Shown: positions 10,556 to 19,675 of the stretch, piece by piece
Layout of the letters: each line of letters begins with the position of its first letter
Position numbering within the stretch: position 1 is the first letter of the stretch
Assembly (NCBI RefSeq): GCF_023283945.1
Contig: NZ_JAKIKW010000002.1
Location: forward strand, 248,001-312,000
DNA from: Shewanella gelidimarina
GTDB taxonomy: Bacteria; Pseudomonadota; Gammaproteobacteria; Enterobacterales; Shewanellaceae
Length of the DNA stretch: 64,000 nt
Reading direction: 5' to 3'
Translations under genes and position numbers: made by a program
Notes under the pieces: generated by a model
The model's input: only the letters and a program-made list of their open reading frames with translations
Databases searched by the model: none
Told to the model about the DNA's origin: nothing

Positions 10556-11653
10556 TTATTTCAGCACTGGAACTTTTTCGGTACCTGTAACATGCGCGTC
10601 AATACGGCGGTTAGCTTGATTGGCTTCTACAGAGCTGCCTTCAATTAAAGGTCGAGTAATGCCATAACCTTTAGATGACACTTTACCGGGGGCAACACCA
10701 TACTCGTTGATTAACACGTCAGCGACGGCAATCGCCCGGCGTTCAGACAAGTCCATATTGTAGTCTGCCTTCCCCATATTCGAAGCGTGACCAGCAATGG
10801 TAACCTCGGCATTTGGATGCTTACTCATATACTCGGCTAAATCTTTAATATCCCCGTAAGACGCTTCTTTCACGGTCGCTGAATTATTATCGAATTTAGC
10901 TTCAATTTCGAATTTGTCTTCAGCTTCTTGGTAGATTGTACATCCGTTAGCATCAACCTTATGAGTTGATGGTGTATCGGGGCACTGATCCATATCGTCA
11001 TTTACACCGTCGTTATCTGAGTCGGCAATGATAACGGCTGCTACTGGAGCGATAGGTTTTGTTTTGCTACCAAAGCGATAACTGAGTTCAAGTCCCCAGT
11101 AGTTACTTTCCATCTCCAGTGTTTTCCACTTATCTTCGTCAAGGTTTTCATAACGACGATATTTAGCTTGGACTTTTAAATTATCGGTAATGTTGTAACC
11201 AATACCCGCGCCAACGTATGGGGCGACGCCGCTATCACTATAATACTCGCTACCGTAGTTCTTATTGTTAGACATAAGGTAGTTAAGGGCGCCTGCTTCT
11301 GCTGATAAACTCCAGCGATTGGCAAAAGGCCAGAATGCTACGAGACCTAAATTCATCCCTTTAGCACCAACATCATTGAGTTTGTTTGAATAGTCGACCC
11401 ATTCAGCACGGCCGAGATCGCGGTAACCCAACTCGACACCGAAGTAATCATTAAAAAGAAAACCTGCAAAAACATCCCATGCATACGGATCATCATCACC
11501 ACAGGTTTTCATGGTTTTTTGATCGCAATTAGGCTCGTAGTTGTTAATACCGACACCGCCACCAACGTACCAGGGGCTCATGCCGTCTGCGGCGTTAGCG
11601 GCAAAAGGTAGCATTGAGGTTAGTAGAACTGCTTGTAGAGTTTTGTTCATCAT
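10556..11653 (-). CDS. OmpA family outer membrane protein
   Basis: A 365-aa protein: signal peptide (about residues 1-21, ending AANA), an eight-strand OmpA-type beta-barrel (about 25-195) ending in YRFG, an acidic calcium-type linker with DSDNDGVNDDMDQCPD (about 210-235), and an OmpA C-terminal peptidoglycan-binding domain (about 250-350). Two Cys in the linker may form a disulphide. In the C-terminal domain the usual GHTD motif reads GHAS (residues 288-291), so the Asp that normally contacts diaminopimelate is Ser291, whereas the partner Arg306 in LSERRA is kept. It probably links outer membrane and cell wall. The gene is a single unit with its own terminator. Confidence 0.92.
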   Translation of the reverse strand: MMNKTLQAVLLTSMLPFAANAADGMSPWYVGGGVGINNYEPNCDQKTMKTCGDDDPYAWDVFAGFLFNDYFGVELGYRDLGRAEWVDYSNKLNDVGAKGMNLGLVAFWPFANRWSLSAEAGALNYLMSNNKNYGSEYYSDSGVAPYVGAGIGYNITDNLKVQAKYRRYENLDEDKWKTLEMESNYWGLELSYRFGSKTKPIAPVAAVIIADSDNDGVNDDMDQCPDTPSTHKVDANGCTIYQEAEDKFEIEAKFDNNSATVKEASYGDIKDLAEYMSKHPNAEVTIAGHASNMGKADYNMDLSERRAIAVADVLINEYGVAPGKVSSKGYGITRPLIEGSSVEANQANRRIDAHVTGTEKVPVLK

Positions 11654-11822
11654 TCATCATCCTTATGTTTTATTTATAAAACTCCTCCGTCTACTCATTC
11701 TTTAAGCAGTGCTAGCACTTATCACGGAGATCCTTTGGTTTTATAGCTAGCTGCCACTATTATCCGTCGCAAATGTAACATTTTCCACTTTATTGTTAAT
11801 ATAAATACTTAAGTTAATAGCA

Positions 11823-11854
11823 AAAAGGGCGTTCCCTTTAGGAAACGCCCTTTT
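11823..11854. terminator. intrinsic terminator downstream of phosphoketolase gene
   Basis: AAAAGGGCGTTCC pairs with GGAAACGCCCTTTT with one mismatch. It has A and T runs on both sides, sits 33 bases past the phosphoketolase stop, and serves the minus strand. Confidence 0.8.
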
Positions 11855-11887
11855 ATTTAGTCTAAAAACACTAAGCTGATTGGAGTC

Positions 11888-14254
11888 TTATCGAGTCCAT
11901 ACCCAGTTTTCAATACTAACAGGGTCAACGCCGTTAGCTTTGATATAGTTTCTGTGGTCAACCAAGCGTTGCAGCATATCAGTGGTAATAGCGATATGTT
12001 GGCTTTCATCAATAACGCTTTGCTGGAACAGCTTGTATGCCATGTCGATAACAAGGTGGTAGCGTGATGTACCGTTACGAACGCCCATGTCAAATGGAGT
12101 TGTCGTTGAACCTTCCTCTTCATAGCCTTTAATTCTAAAGCGATCACTGCCCTTATAATCGAATACCAGTTTCTTAATGGTATTCGGATATCCGTGGTAG
12201 TTAAAGACAACACCTTTGTCAGCCGTAAAGACTTCGTCCATTAACCAAGGCTTGCTTTGGAACTTTAAGCTACCCAAACCGCTGCTGGTTAGCTCTGTGA
12301 CGCTGACGAAACGAATACGTACTCGAGGTAATAGCTCTCTGATAAGTACCAGTGCTGCCATTGCTTCTTGAGTGACGTAATCACCACAACCAACAAGTAC
12401 CACATCTGGATTTTCGTCTGAAGCAAAATCCCATACCATGACACCGTCTTTAGCCTGACTGCGGGCTTCGTCTAGTGTTAGCCATTGTGGTAGGTCTTTC
12501 TTACCAGCAACGATGATGTTGAGCTTGTCACGATCGGCATAAGCACGTTCGGTATAAACCAAAGTACTGTTACCGTCAGCTGGCAAGTAAGCAGAGATGA
12601 TCTTAGGATGCTTCTCTAACATTGCGCCCAAGAAAGAGGGGTTCTGATGCGAGTAGCCATTATGATCTTGACGCTCTAGCAGCGAAGACAATACTACGTT
12701 ACATGCCGGCACTGGTTTACGGAAATGTACACCTTGGCTTGCATAAACGTATTTACAATATTGGTCAGCCATTGATGAAATAACTTGCGAGAACGCTTCA
12801 TAGGTTGGGAACATCGCGTGACGACCCGTTACCGTATAACCGTGTAGCATACCGAAGAGTAAATTCTCTGATAACAGCTCAATGACACGACCGTCACGAG
12901 ACATATCTTCGTCCCAGCTTTCGATAGGCCACTGCCATGCACGATCAGTTTCTTCAAATACTGCTTGCAGTTGGTTTGAATAGGTCTCATCGGGGCAGAA
13001 AATACGCAGGTTACGCTGATCTCGGTTAAGTTTGAATGCATCACGCATCCATTCACCCATCTTGAACATTGATAGTCCGCGTTGGCCACGAGGTGTTTCA
13101 GCGCCATAAGCGAGCTTTTCAAGATCTGGATTGGTTAAAGCGCGAACCACTTCACCACCGTAACTTAGGTGTTGACGACCACAAGCTAATGCTTTTGGTG
13201 GCATTAATGACAGAATATCTTTGTCAAAAATTAGCTCGCCTTGTTCGTTAATACTGTACAGCTCATCAAACTTGTAGCTGCCTAACCAAGTGTTAAGCGC
13301 GTCAAGATGACCTTTGTCGGTAGCACATTTGTTGACGATAACCTGGTGAGATTCACAGTTGCCAACAAGTTTTTTACCATTATATTCAGCAGTACCTGTC
13401 CAGCCTTTAGCGGTACGCATTAAAATAACAGGCCAGCGTGGTTTAACAACATCTTCGCCAGATCTTGCACGAGTTTGGATGTCATTAATCATCTTATATG
13501 ACAAGTCCATTGCTGCTAGCATCTGTTCGTAAACGTCTTCCTCAAGCTGATCATCAACAATGATTGGGTGGTAACCAAGACCACGGAACTCAAGGTCTAG
13601 TTCTTCATGGTCCATTCTTCCCATACGGGTAGGGCCAGAAATTTTATAGCCATTAATATGAACAATAGGTAAAACAGCACCATTGTTCTTTGGTGATACA
13701 AGACGGTTTGCATACCAAGATGCCGCAAGAGGACCTGTTTCTGATTCACCATCACCAATGAGGCAAGCTGCAATCAGATCTGGATTATCAAGCACTGCGC
13801 CCCAAGCAACGGAGAGAGAATAACCAAGTTCGCCACCCTCAAGAATTTGTCCCGGTGCTTCTGGGTTTGCGTGAGAAGGGTAACCATATGCCGCAGAGAA
13901 CTTTTGACAAATGTCCGTGATACCTTCCTCATTATAAGGAATAGTTTCAGGATAGAAGTGGCTTAATGAACCTTCCATAAACAGGTTAGCTTGTACTGCT
14001 GGAAAACCATGGCCTGGACCAACAAGGTAAACGAATGAACGATTGTGCTTGGCAATTAATCTATTAACGTTAGCATAGACAAAGTTAATACCAGGGCAAG
14101 TTCCCCAGTGACCAAGTAATCTTGGTTTTATGTCTGTGTGCGCTAAAGCACGTTTATGTAGTACGTTTTTCTTTAGGTAAATTTGTGATGTCGCTAGAAA
14201 GTTTGTTGCTCTAACAAATTTCTTTAAGGAAACGATCTCTTGTTGATGTGACAT
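11888..14254 (-). CDS. xfp: phosphoketolase (xylulose-5-P / fructose-6-P type)
   Basis: A 788-aa thiamine-diphosphate enzyme that cleaves xylulose-5-phosphate (and often fructose-6-phosphate) with phosphate into acetyl phosphate plus glyceraldehyde-3-phosphate or erythrose-4-phosphate. Family features are HWGTCPGINFVYA near the N-terminus, GPGHGFPA, the ThDP motif IGDGESETGPLA...NG, and HQNPSFLGA and the CNVVLSSLLERQDHNGYSHQ region. The ATG at 14254 is preferred to an in-frame TTG two codons upstream. It stands alone with its own terminator, with no acetate kinase or phosphotransacetylase gene nearby, but shares orientation with tal and pgi 1.7-6 kb away. Confidence 0.95.
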   Translation of the reverse strand: MSHQQEIVSLKKFVRATNFLATSQIYLKKNVLHKRALAHTDIKPRLLGHWGTCPGINFVYANVNRLIAKHNRSFVYLVGPGHGFPAVQANLFMEGSLSHFYPETIPYNEEGITDICQKFSAAYGYPSHANPEAPGQILEGGELGYSLSVAWGAVLDNPDLIAACLIGDGESETGPLAASWYANRLVSPKNNGAVLPIVHINGYKISGPTRMGRMDHEELDLEFRGLGYHPIIVDDQLEEDVYEQMLAAMDLSYKMINDIQTRARSGEDVVKPRWPVILMRTAKGWTGTAEYNGKKLVGNCESHQVIVNKCATDKGHLDALNTWLGSYKFDELYSINEQGELIFDKDILSLMPPKALACGRQHLSYGGEVVRALTNPDLEKLAYGAETPRGQRGLSMFKMGEWMRDAFKLNRDQRNLRIFCPDETYSNQLQAVFEETDRAWQWPIESWDEDMSRDGRVIELLSENLLFGMLHGYTVTGRHAMFPTYEAFSQVISSMADQYCKYVYASQGVHFRKPVPACNVVLSSLLERQDHNGYSHQNPSFLGAMLEKHPKIISAYLPADGNSTLVYTERAYADRDKLNIIVAGKKDLPQWLTLDEARSQAKDGVMVWDFASDENPDVVLVGCGDYVTQEAMAALVLIRELLPRVRIRFVSVTELTSSGLGSLKFQSKPWLMDEVFTADKGVVFNYHGYPNTIKKLVFDYKGSDRFRIKGYEEEGSTTTPFDMGVRNGTSRYHLVIDMAYKLFQQSVIDESQHIAITTDMLQRLVDHRNYIKANGVDPVSIENWVWTR

Positions 14255-14471
14255 AAACAACCCCGTTTGGTAATCATAAAGTTAAACAAATTCTATATGA
14301 CATACTATATTTGTAACTTTATTACAAAAATGTGCCCTGTATCGTATTTATAGAAAGTTTTTTGCACTAATTAATGTAGCAAAGTTAGATGTGTTTGCTA
14401 TGTTAATTTGGTTAATTATAGTGGGTATGCTTGGCGTTTTGTGTGATTCGGTTGTCAGCTAAATGATGAAG

Positions 14472-14487
14472 TGTGACTTGTATCACT
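14472..14487. promoter_or_regulatory. CRP-like binding site
   Basis: TGTGA-N6-TCACT, one base from the ideal TGTGA-N6-TCACA. It lies about 190 bases upstream of the symporter start and 218 bases upstream of the divergent phosphoketolase start. Assignment to CRP and to either gene is inference from the motif and position. Confidence 0.6.
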
Positions 14488-14621
14488 CAGGGTTAAACCA
14501 ATGCTATGCTATTTTGCAGCGTGGAATGCGGCAGGCGTGATGGTAATTTAATCACGTATAGGATAATTCGAAAAGAAAATCTGTCGTTATTTAAATACTT
14601 AGGGAAGAAAAAGCACGATAG

Positions 14622-14654
14622 ACAGAATCTAGCGATTGAGTCACTTGATTCTGT
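14622..14654 (+). promoter_or_regulatory. leader hairpin before symporter gene
   Basis: ACAGAATC (14622-14629) pairs perfectly with GATTCTGT (14647-14654), a 17-base loop between, ending 24 bases before the start codon. There is no T run, so it is not a terminator. It may affect mRNA stability or translation; role unknown. Confidence 0.4.
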
Positions 14655-14678
14655 TTGTCATGGGGATAAAGAATAATT

Positions 14679-16121
14679 ATGTTTGAACCGTTAATTAATG
14701 CAGTTGAATCTGCCGTCAATGCTGTCAATGGCCTACTGTGGGGAAGCTTACTAATTTATGTATTAGTGGCAGCGGGTGTGCTATTTACTTTTCGTCTAGG
14801 TTTTATTCAGTTCAGATTATTTGGCCATGGTGTCAAATTAGTGATTAAAGGCCGTGAAAAAGTAAATGGTATCTCCTCTTTTCAGGTTTTTTGTACATCG
14901 ATGGCTGCAAGAGTAGGCACCGGTAACATGGCGGGAGTCGCCGTTGCGATAACTGTTGGTGGTGCGGGTGCGATTTTTTGGATGTGGCTGATTGCGCTGC
15001 TCGGTATGGCGACTGCATTTATTGAGTCAACATTAGCACAAGTTTATAAAGTAAAAGACGATGAAGGTCAGTACCGTGGTGGCCCTGCGTATTATATGGA
15101 GAAAGGCCTAGGTAAGAGATGGATGGGAACCTTGTTTTCTATTCTGCTTATTATCGCTTTCGGTTTTGCCTTCAATGCCGCACAAGCTAATACCATGACC
15201 GACGCGTTAAACAACGCATTCGGTTTGGATAAAACCATTGTTGGTTTAGTGATTGTGATGGCATCTGCATATATTATTTGCGGTGGCTTGAAAAAAGTCG
15301 CTCGCGCATCTGAATTGATTGTGCCGGTAATGGCTGTTGCTTATTTAGCGGTAGCAATTGCGGTATTGGTATTGAATATCGAGCAGGTTCCAGCAGCGCT
15401 AACACTGATTGTTAAGAGTGCCTTTGGTTGGGAAGAAGCCGCTGGTGGCGCGATGGGCGCGATGATGGCCGGTGTTGCACGTGGCTTGTTCTCTAACGAA
15501 GCGGGTATGGGAAGCGCGGCAAATATTGCAGCATCAGCTACACCAAACCCTAATCACCCAGCATCACAGGGTTTTGTGCAAATGATCGGTGTATTTGTCG
15601 ATACCATCGTCATCTGTACTGCTTCTGCTGCCATTATTTTGTTATCAGGTGTGTTAGACAACCCTGGTGAGCACAAGGGGATTGGTCTATTGCAATTGGC
15701 ACTAAGCAACGAGCTTGGTGGTTGGTCTGCTTACTTCATTGCATTCGCGATTATACTGTTTTGTTTCTCGTCAATTATTGCTAACTATAGCTATGCCGAA
15801 AACAACATTATGTTCCTGACTAAGAGTAAAAAGGTGCTGTATGTTTTCCGTGTCCTAGTATTGGCGATGGTGATGACAGGTTCAGTGGCCTCTTTGCAAC
15901 TGGTGTGGAACTTTGCCGATGTCTCAATGGGGTTAATGGCGCTGGTAAATATTTCTGCGATAGTCATGCTTTCTAAAGTTGCCTTTGCGGTAGTGAAAGA
16001 TTACGAACGTCAAATAAAAGCAGGTGTTTCTCCAACGTTTGATGCTAGCCAATTCCCTGAAATAAAGGGTATTGAAACGGGTGAATGGACTAATGATGAG
16101 CCTATTGCAAACAAATCTTAA
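14679..16121 (+). CDS. alanine/glycine:cation symporter (AGCS family)
   Basis: A 480-aa inner-membrane protein with about 11 hydrophobic segments. AGCS family motifs are clear: the SSFQVFCTSMAARVGTGNMAGVAVA region near residue 70, GGPAYYMEKGLG near 143, and GLFSNEAGMGSA near 270. It probably imports alanine or glycine with Na+; substrate cannot be fixed from sequence. It is a single gene preceded by a CRP-like site and closed by a strong terminator. Confidence 0.92.
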   Translation: MFEPLINAVESAVNAVNGLLWGSLLIYVLVAAGVLFTFRLGFIQFRLFGHGVKLVIKGREKVNGISSFQVFCTSMAARVGTGNMAGVAVAITVGGAGAIFWMWLIALLGMATAFIESTLAQVYKVKDDEGQYRGGPAYYMEKGLGKRWMGTLFSILLIIAFGFAFNAAQANTMTDALNNAFGLDKTIVGLVIVMASAYIICGGLKKVARASELIVPVMAVAYLAVAIAVLVLNIEQVPAALTLIVKSAFGWEEAAGGAMGAMMAGVARGLFSNEAGMGSAANIAASATPNPNHPASQGFVQMIGVFVDTIVICTASAAIILLSGVLDNPGEHKGIGLLQLALSNELGGWSAYFIAFAIILFCFSSIIANYSYAENNIMFLTKSKKVLYVFRVLVLAMVMTGSVASLQLVWNFADVSMGLMALVNISAIVMLSKVAFAVVKDYERQIKAGVSPTFDASQFPEIKGIETGEWTNDEPIANKS

Positions 16122-16166
16122 TATAGGATAAACCGCTCGGTGCGGTAAATTGAATTAACACAATCT

Positions 16167-16198
16167 AAAAAACCACGCTTGATAAGCGTGGTTTTTTT
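16167..16198 (+). terminator. intrinsic terminator after symporter gene
   Basis: AAAAAACCACGCTT, loop GAT, AAGCGTGGTTTTTTT: a 14-bp perfect stem with a T run, 45 bases past the stop codon. Confidence 0.9.
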
Positions 16199-16254
16199 GT
16201 TTTTGATCAGTATGATTGTCTCAGTTTAAGAATATCTCTGTATAGGACATCATA

Positions 16255-17028
16255 ATGTTAATCTTGGTTTCACCTGCAAAAACGTTAGATTTCGAAAACC
16301 CAGCGGGTACTGAACGTTATTCAATGCCGACGTTGTTGAGGCAAAGTGAACTGCTGATTGATGTCTGCCGTGGATTAACGCCGAGCGATATTGCATCGTT
16401 AATGAAGGTTAGCGACAAAATAGCAGGCTTAAATGTTGCTCGATTTGGGTGTTGGCAGCCTAATTTTACCCCGGAGAATGCTAAGCAAGCCATATTTGCT
16501 TTTCGCGGTGATGTTTATACCGGGCTTGATGCCGATACATTGTCTGAGGTGAGTCTTCAAAAAGCGCAGCAACAGTTGCGGATCCTATCGGGTCTTTATG
16601 GTCTGTTGAAACCACTGGATTTGATGCAAGCCTATCGATTAGAGATGGGAACTCGTTTGGGTAATAGCAGAGGCACTAACTTGTATCAGTTTTGGGGAGA
16701 TATCATCACCGATGAGATCAACCAGACGACAGACGCCCAAAATGATGAGTTCATTATTAACTTAGCGTCAAATGAGTATTTTAAAGCCGTTAAGCATAAA
16801 CAGTTAACAGCAACCCTTATAACTCCTGTTTTTAAAGATAAAAAGAATGGCCAATACAAGGTTATTAGCTTTTTTGCTAAAAAAGCCAGAGGTATGATGG
16901 TGCGTTACCTATTAGATAATAATGTCGATACGTTAGATGCACTGATAAAATTTGATAGCGCTGGCTATTATTACAGTGAAGCAGAATCAACGGTAAGTGC
17001 CCCGGTATTCTTGCGAGAAGAGCAGTAG
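16255..17028 (+). CDS. yaaA: peroxide stress protein YaaA
   Basis: A 257-aa cytosolic protein of the YaaA/DUF328 family. It starts [14 protein letters not shown] and contains [23 protein letters not shown] and EMGTRL, all highly conserved in the family. E. coli YaaA limits intracellular iron and DNA damage during H2O2 stress and binds DNA; this is transferred by family only. Length matches. It is monocistronic between two terminators. Confidence 0.93.
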   Translation: MLILVSPAKTLDFENPAGTERYSMPTLLRQSELLIDVCRGLTPSDIASLMKVSDKIAGLNVARFGCWQPNFTPENAKQAIFAFRGDVYTGLDADTLSEVSLQKAQQQLRILSGLYGLLKPLDLMQAYRLEMGTRLGNSRGTNLYQFWGDIITDEINQTTDAQNDEFIINLASNEYFKAVKHKQLTATLITPVFKDKKNGQYKVISFFAKKARGMMVRYLLDNNVDTLDALIKFDSAGYYYSEAESTVSAPVFLREEQ

Positions 17029-17050
17029 TTGGCAGGAGTATATGGCCGAT

Positions 17051-17078
17051 AAAAAAGCAGCCTCATGGCTGCTTTTTT
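17051..17078. terminator. bidirectional terminator between yaaA and M28 peptidase
   Basis: AAAAAAGCAGCC, loop TCAT, GGCTGCTTTTTT: perfect 12-bp stem, usable by both convergent genes. Confidence 0.88.
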
Positions 17079-17094
17079 GTTGGGTTAATCGCGG

Positions 17095-18495
17095 CTATTT
17101 GACGAAAATGGGGCGTAAAGTAATTTTTGACTGCGCCATTAAGTACGCGAACTGCGCATATGCGGCAACATTTTGCTGAAGCGCTGCGGGCTCAATTTTG
17201 TCTAAAGTATCGTTTGGAGTGTGATGATAGTCGAAGTAATCACTCCCATCTTGCCTTAATGAGGCTACAGGCACCCCTTGTGACGGTAACATAGAGACAT
17301 CAGGGCCCCCTGATGCTCTGTTATTGCCTAAGACGACACCATTATTAGTCATAGGTGTCGTAAGGGCTAATAACTCGGTATAAGCAGTTTCACTGGCTCT
17401 GTAATCGATCTGATAGATCCTACCAGCACCAAAGTCAGACTCGGCGGCAATGTAATGCTTATCTAACTCGGCCTTATGGGCTTTAGCATAAGCTTTACCG
17501 CCGACTAAACCGAGTTCTTCAGCGGCATATAAAACGACTCTAATGGTCCGAGCGGGTTTTGTTGGTAAGTCTTGAATTAGCTTGCCCGCGGCAGTGACAA
17601 TAGCCACACCAGCACCATCATCAATCGCGCCCGTACCTTCGTCCCAAGAATCTAAGTGAGCGCCAATAAGTACTATCTCGTCGGGCTTGCTAGAACCGGT
17701 GACTTCAGCAATGACATTGTATGAGGTGGCGAAACCTTGGTTTTGTGCCGTCAACATCAGGTTAATTGTGATATTTGCATCACGCTTAAGCATTGCATTA
17801 ATAAGATCGGCATCAGGGTTAGACATGGCTGCAGCCGGAATTTTGGCAACGCCATCTTTATATTTCATCATGCCAGTATGTGCCATGCGGTCGTGATCCG
17901 TTCCAATAGAGCGGATCATAATGGCTAAAGCGCCTTTCTCTGCTGCTGCAATCGCGCCTTTTGAGCGTCCGCCGACACTTTTCCCATAACCCTTACCAGT
18001 AATATGGCGTTCGGTGATCTGGTCGATAAACACAATTTTACCTGCTACATCGTTACTTGAAGCGGTTTGCAATGCCGCTAAACTATCAAAACGAATGATA
18101 TTAGCTTCAATCCCCTTTTCTGGTGTCGCAATACTGCCGCCTAGCGCGGTGATCACTAATGGTTGAGCAAACGGAGTGACAATCGATGCTTTAGCTTCGC
18201 CACGGTGCCATACCGGTACTTGTACTGGTTCTTTATAGACTTTATCAAAGCCAAGCGTCTTAAGTTTTGATTCAGCCCACTGCACCGCAATGAGGTCTTT
18301 TTCGCTACCGGCGAGTCGCGGCCCGACTTCGACGGTCAGTGATTCAACCAAATCGTAAGCAAGATCTGAGCTCAGTGCTTGTTGCTGAAGCTGCATTACA
18401 ATGTGTTCGTCAGGGCTATTTATTTTGTTATTTTGACAACCAATTAAACTGGCCAAAAAGACCCCAGCCGTGAGTCTTAGATAGATGCTTTTCAT
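17095..18495 (-). CDS. M28 family metallo-aminopeptidase lipoprotein
   Basis: A 466-aa protein. The N-terminus has a short signal peptide with lipobox LIGC (Cys20), so it is probably membrane-anchored on the periplasmic side. A PA domain insert lies around residues 130-260. The M28 zinc site follows: GAHLDSWDEGTGAIDDGAG (His and bridging Asp), the catalytic AEELGL Glu, ESDFGAG (Asp) and a late HHTPNDTLD His. Predicted to remove N-terminal residues from peptides in the envelope, with bound zinc. The start ATG has an AAGGAAA site upstream. Confidence 0.9.
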   Translation of the reverse strand: MKSIYLRLTAGVFLASLIGCQNNKINSPDEHIVMQLQQQALSSDLAYDLVESLTVEVGPRLAGSEKDLIAVQWAESKLKTLGFDKVYKEPVQVPVWHRGEAKASIVTPFAQPLVITALGGSIATPEKGIEANIIRFDSLAALQTASSNDVAGKIVFIDQITERHITGKGYGKSVGGRSKGAIAAAEKGALAIMIRSIGTDHDRMAHTGMMKYKDGVAKIPAAAMSNPDADLINAMLKRDANITINLMLTAQNQGFATSYNVIAEVTGSSKPDEIVLIGAHLDSWDEGTGAIDDGAGVAIVTAAGKLIQDLPTKPARTIRVVLYAAEELGLVGGKAYAKAHKAELDKHYIAAESDFGAGRIYQIDYRASETAYTELLALTTPMTNNGVVLGNNRASGGPDVSMLPSQGVPVASLRQDGSDYFDYHHTPNDTLDKIEPAALQQNVAAYAQFAYLMAQSKITLRPIFVK

Positions 18496-18630
18496 GAGTT
18501 TCCTTTGTTTTTATTACACATGTCCCATTTTTGAAAACAATCTAGCAAAAAGTGTGCTTTATGTCCCGACTATATCTGCAGGGCAGCGCTATATTAGGCG
18601 GTCGGTTTGTTTTAGGAGAAATAGTTCGTA

Positions 18631-18945
18631 ATGAATATGGAACTAATACAGCAACGAGCAGACCATGCCGTTGTGTTATTGAAGGCAATGGCGAATGAGC
18701 GCCGCCTATTTATCTTGTGCTATCTTCTTAACGAAGGGGAAATGTGCGTTGGCGAAATGAACAAGAAATTGGGATTAAGCCAATCTGCTCTTTCGCAGCA
18801 CCTTGCGTGGTTACGTAAAGATAATTTGGTTGAAACGCGTAAAGAAGCTCAAACGGTATATTACTCGTTAAAGAGTGAAGAAGTTGCAGAGATCATTAAG
18901 CTACTTAATAATATTTATAGCGATAGCTTACAAACAGTAGCGTAA
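18631..18945 (+). CDS. ArsR/SmtB family regulator, HlyU-like
   Basis: A 104-aa winged-helix repressor-type protein. The block LLKAMANERRLFILC, followed by LGLSQSALSQHLAWLR and TRKEAQTVYYSL, strongly resembles Vibrio HlyU and related thiol-sensing ArsR proteins as I remember them. Cys30 corresponds to the first redox-active Cys of that group. The second Cys expected near the C-terminus (about residue 96-97) is absent, the segment reading NNIYSDS, while an additional Cys39 is present. Target genes are not evident from the neighbours. A terminator follows at 19013. Confidence 0.85.
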   Translation: MNMELIQQRADHAVVLLKAMANERRLFILCYLLNEGEMCVGEMNKKLGLSQSALSQHLAWLRKDNLVETRKEAQTVYYSLKSEEVAEIIKLLNNIYSDSLQTVA

Positions 18946-19012
18946 TAGCACTAGGCTACAAGCGAGTGCTTATCTCATTTTCGCCGCTACAGTTTCAATC
19001 GTTGTTACAAAT

Positions 19013-19038
19013 GGAGAGGCATGCCTCTCTATTTTTTT
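19013..19038 (+). terminator. intrinsic terminator after ArsR-type gene
   Basis: GAGAGGC-AT-GCCTCTC stem (19014-19029) followed by a T-rich run. It ends the regulator transcript. Confidence 0.8.
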
Positions 19039-19104
19039 ATCTAAAAATTGTGAATCCAGTCAATTAGAAGCACCGCTCCGGCATTGAACTCAAATTTCAG
19101 ACAT

Positions 19105-19131
19105 AAAAAAACCGGCCGAAGCCGGTTTTTA
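19105..19131 (-). terminator. intrinsic terminator of rpsT
   Basis: AAAAACCGGC, loop CGAA, GCCGGTTTTT. It lies just past the rpsT stop on the minus strand, and has T runs on both sides. Confidence 0.85.
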
Positions 19132-19151
19132 CTTTTGCTTTAAACTAAAAC

Positions 19152-19418
19152 TTAAGCAACAAGTGCTTTAATTTTAGTGTTTAAGCGTGACTTATAACGA
19201 GCAGCCTTATTCTTGTGAATAAGACCTTTAGTCGCCATACGGTCAACAAGTGGTTGTGCTGTTACGAAAGCGGCAGTAGCTGCTTCGTGGTCGCCTGCAT
19301 TAATTGCAGTAATTACTTTTTTAACGTAGGTACGTAGCATTGAGCCACGGCTTGCGTTGTGCTGACGACGCTTCTCAGACTGAAGCGCGCGCTTCTTTGC
19401 AGACTTGCTATTAGCCAA
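19152..19418 (-). CDS. rpsT: 30S ribosomal protein S20
   Basis: An 88-aa, very basic protein ([21 protein letters not shown]...), a primary 16S rRNA-binding protein of the small subunit. Length and sequence match bacterial S20 (87 aa in E. coli). It is divergent from murJ, as in many gammaproteobacteria, and has its own terminator. Confidence 0.97.
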   Translation of the reverse strand: MANSKSAKKRALQSEKRRQHNASRGSMLRTYVKKVITAINAGDHEAATAAFVTAQPLVDRMATKGLIHKNKAARYKSRLNTKIKALVA

Positions 19419-19675
19419 GGTGCAACTCCTAAAACTGTGTTTGGTATTTTTGAGGTCGAGGAATATGCCCTATTTATGTCATTTTGTCAATGACAATAGT
19501 CAAATCAATTTGATTAACTCAAAATAATCTAACCAGCTTGGCTTTCTTCAACCTAACTCGTGTAATATAATGCGCAATTCTAGCAGGTATTGCTATGAGA
19601 CAATAGGGGGAGCGCTAATTAGTGCGTGGTATCGCCCAATTTTTTTAGCTCTATACACATGGGGCAGGGGGCGTT

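Larger units (their letters stand above)
14255..14678. promoter_or_regulatory. divergent intergenic region with CRP-like site
   Basis: This 424-base gap separates the phosphoketolase gene (leftward) from the Na+/alanine-type symporter gene (rightward). It contains a CRP-like palindrome at 14472-14487, a nearby AT-rich stretch (about 14491-14516) that could supply a symporter promoter, and a leader hairpin at 14622-14654. No open frame of interest was seen. A glycine riboswitch was looked for and not found. Confidence 0.6.

Noticed and set aside
14521..14678. Glycine riboswitch upstream of the AGCS symporter
   Set aside because: Such symporters often have one, but the conserved glycine-aptamer cores are absent; only simple hairpins are seen.
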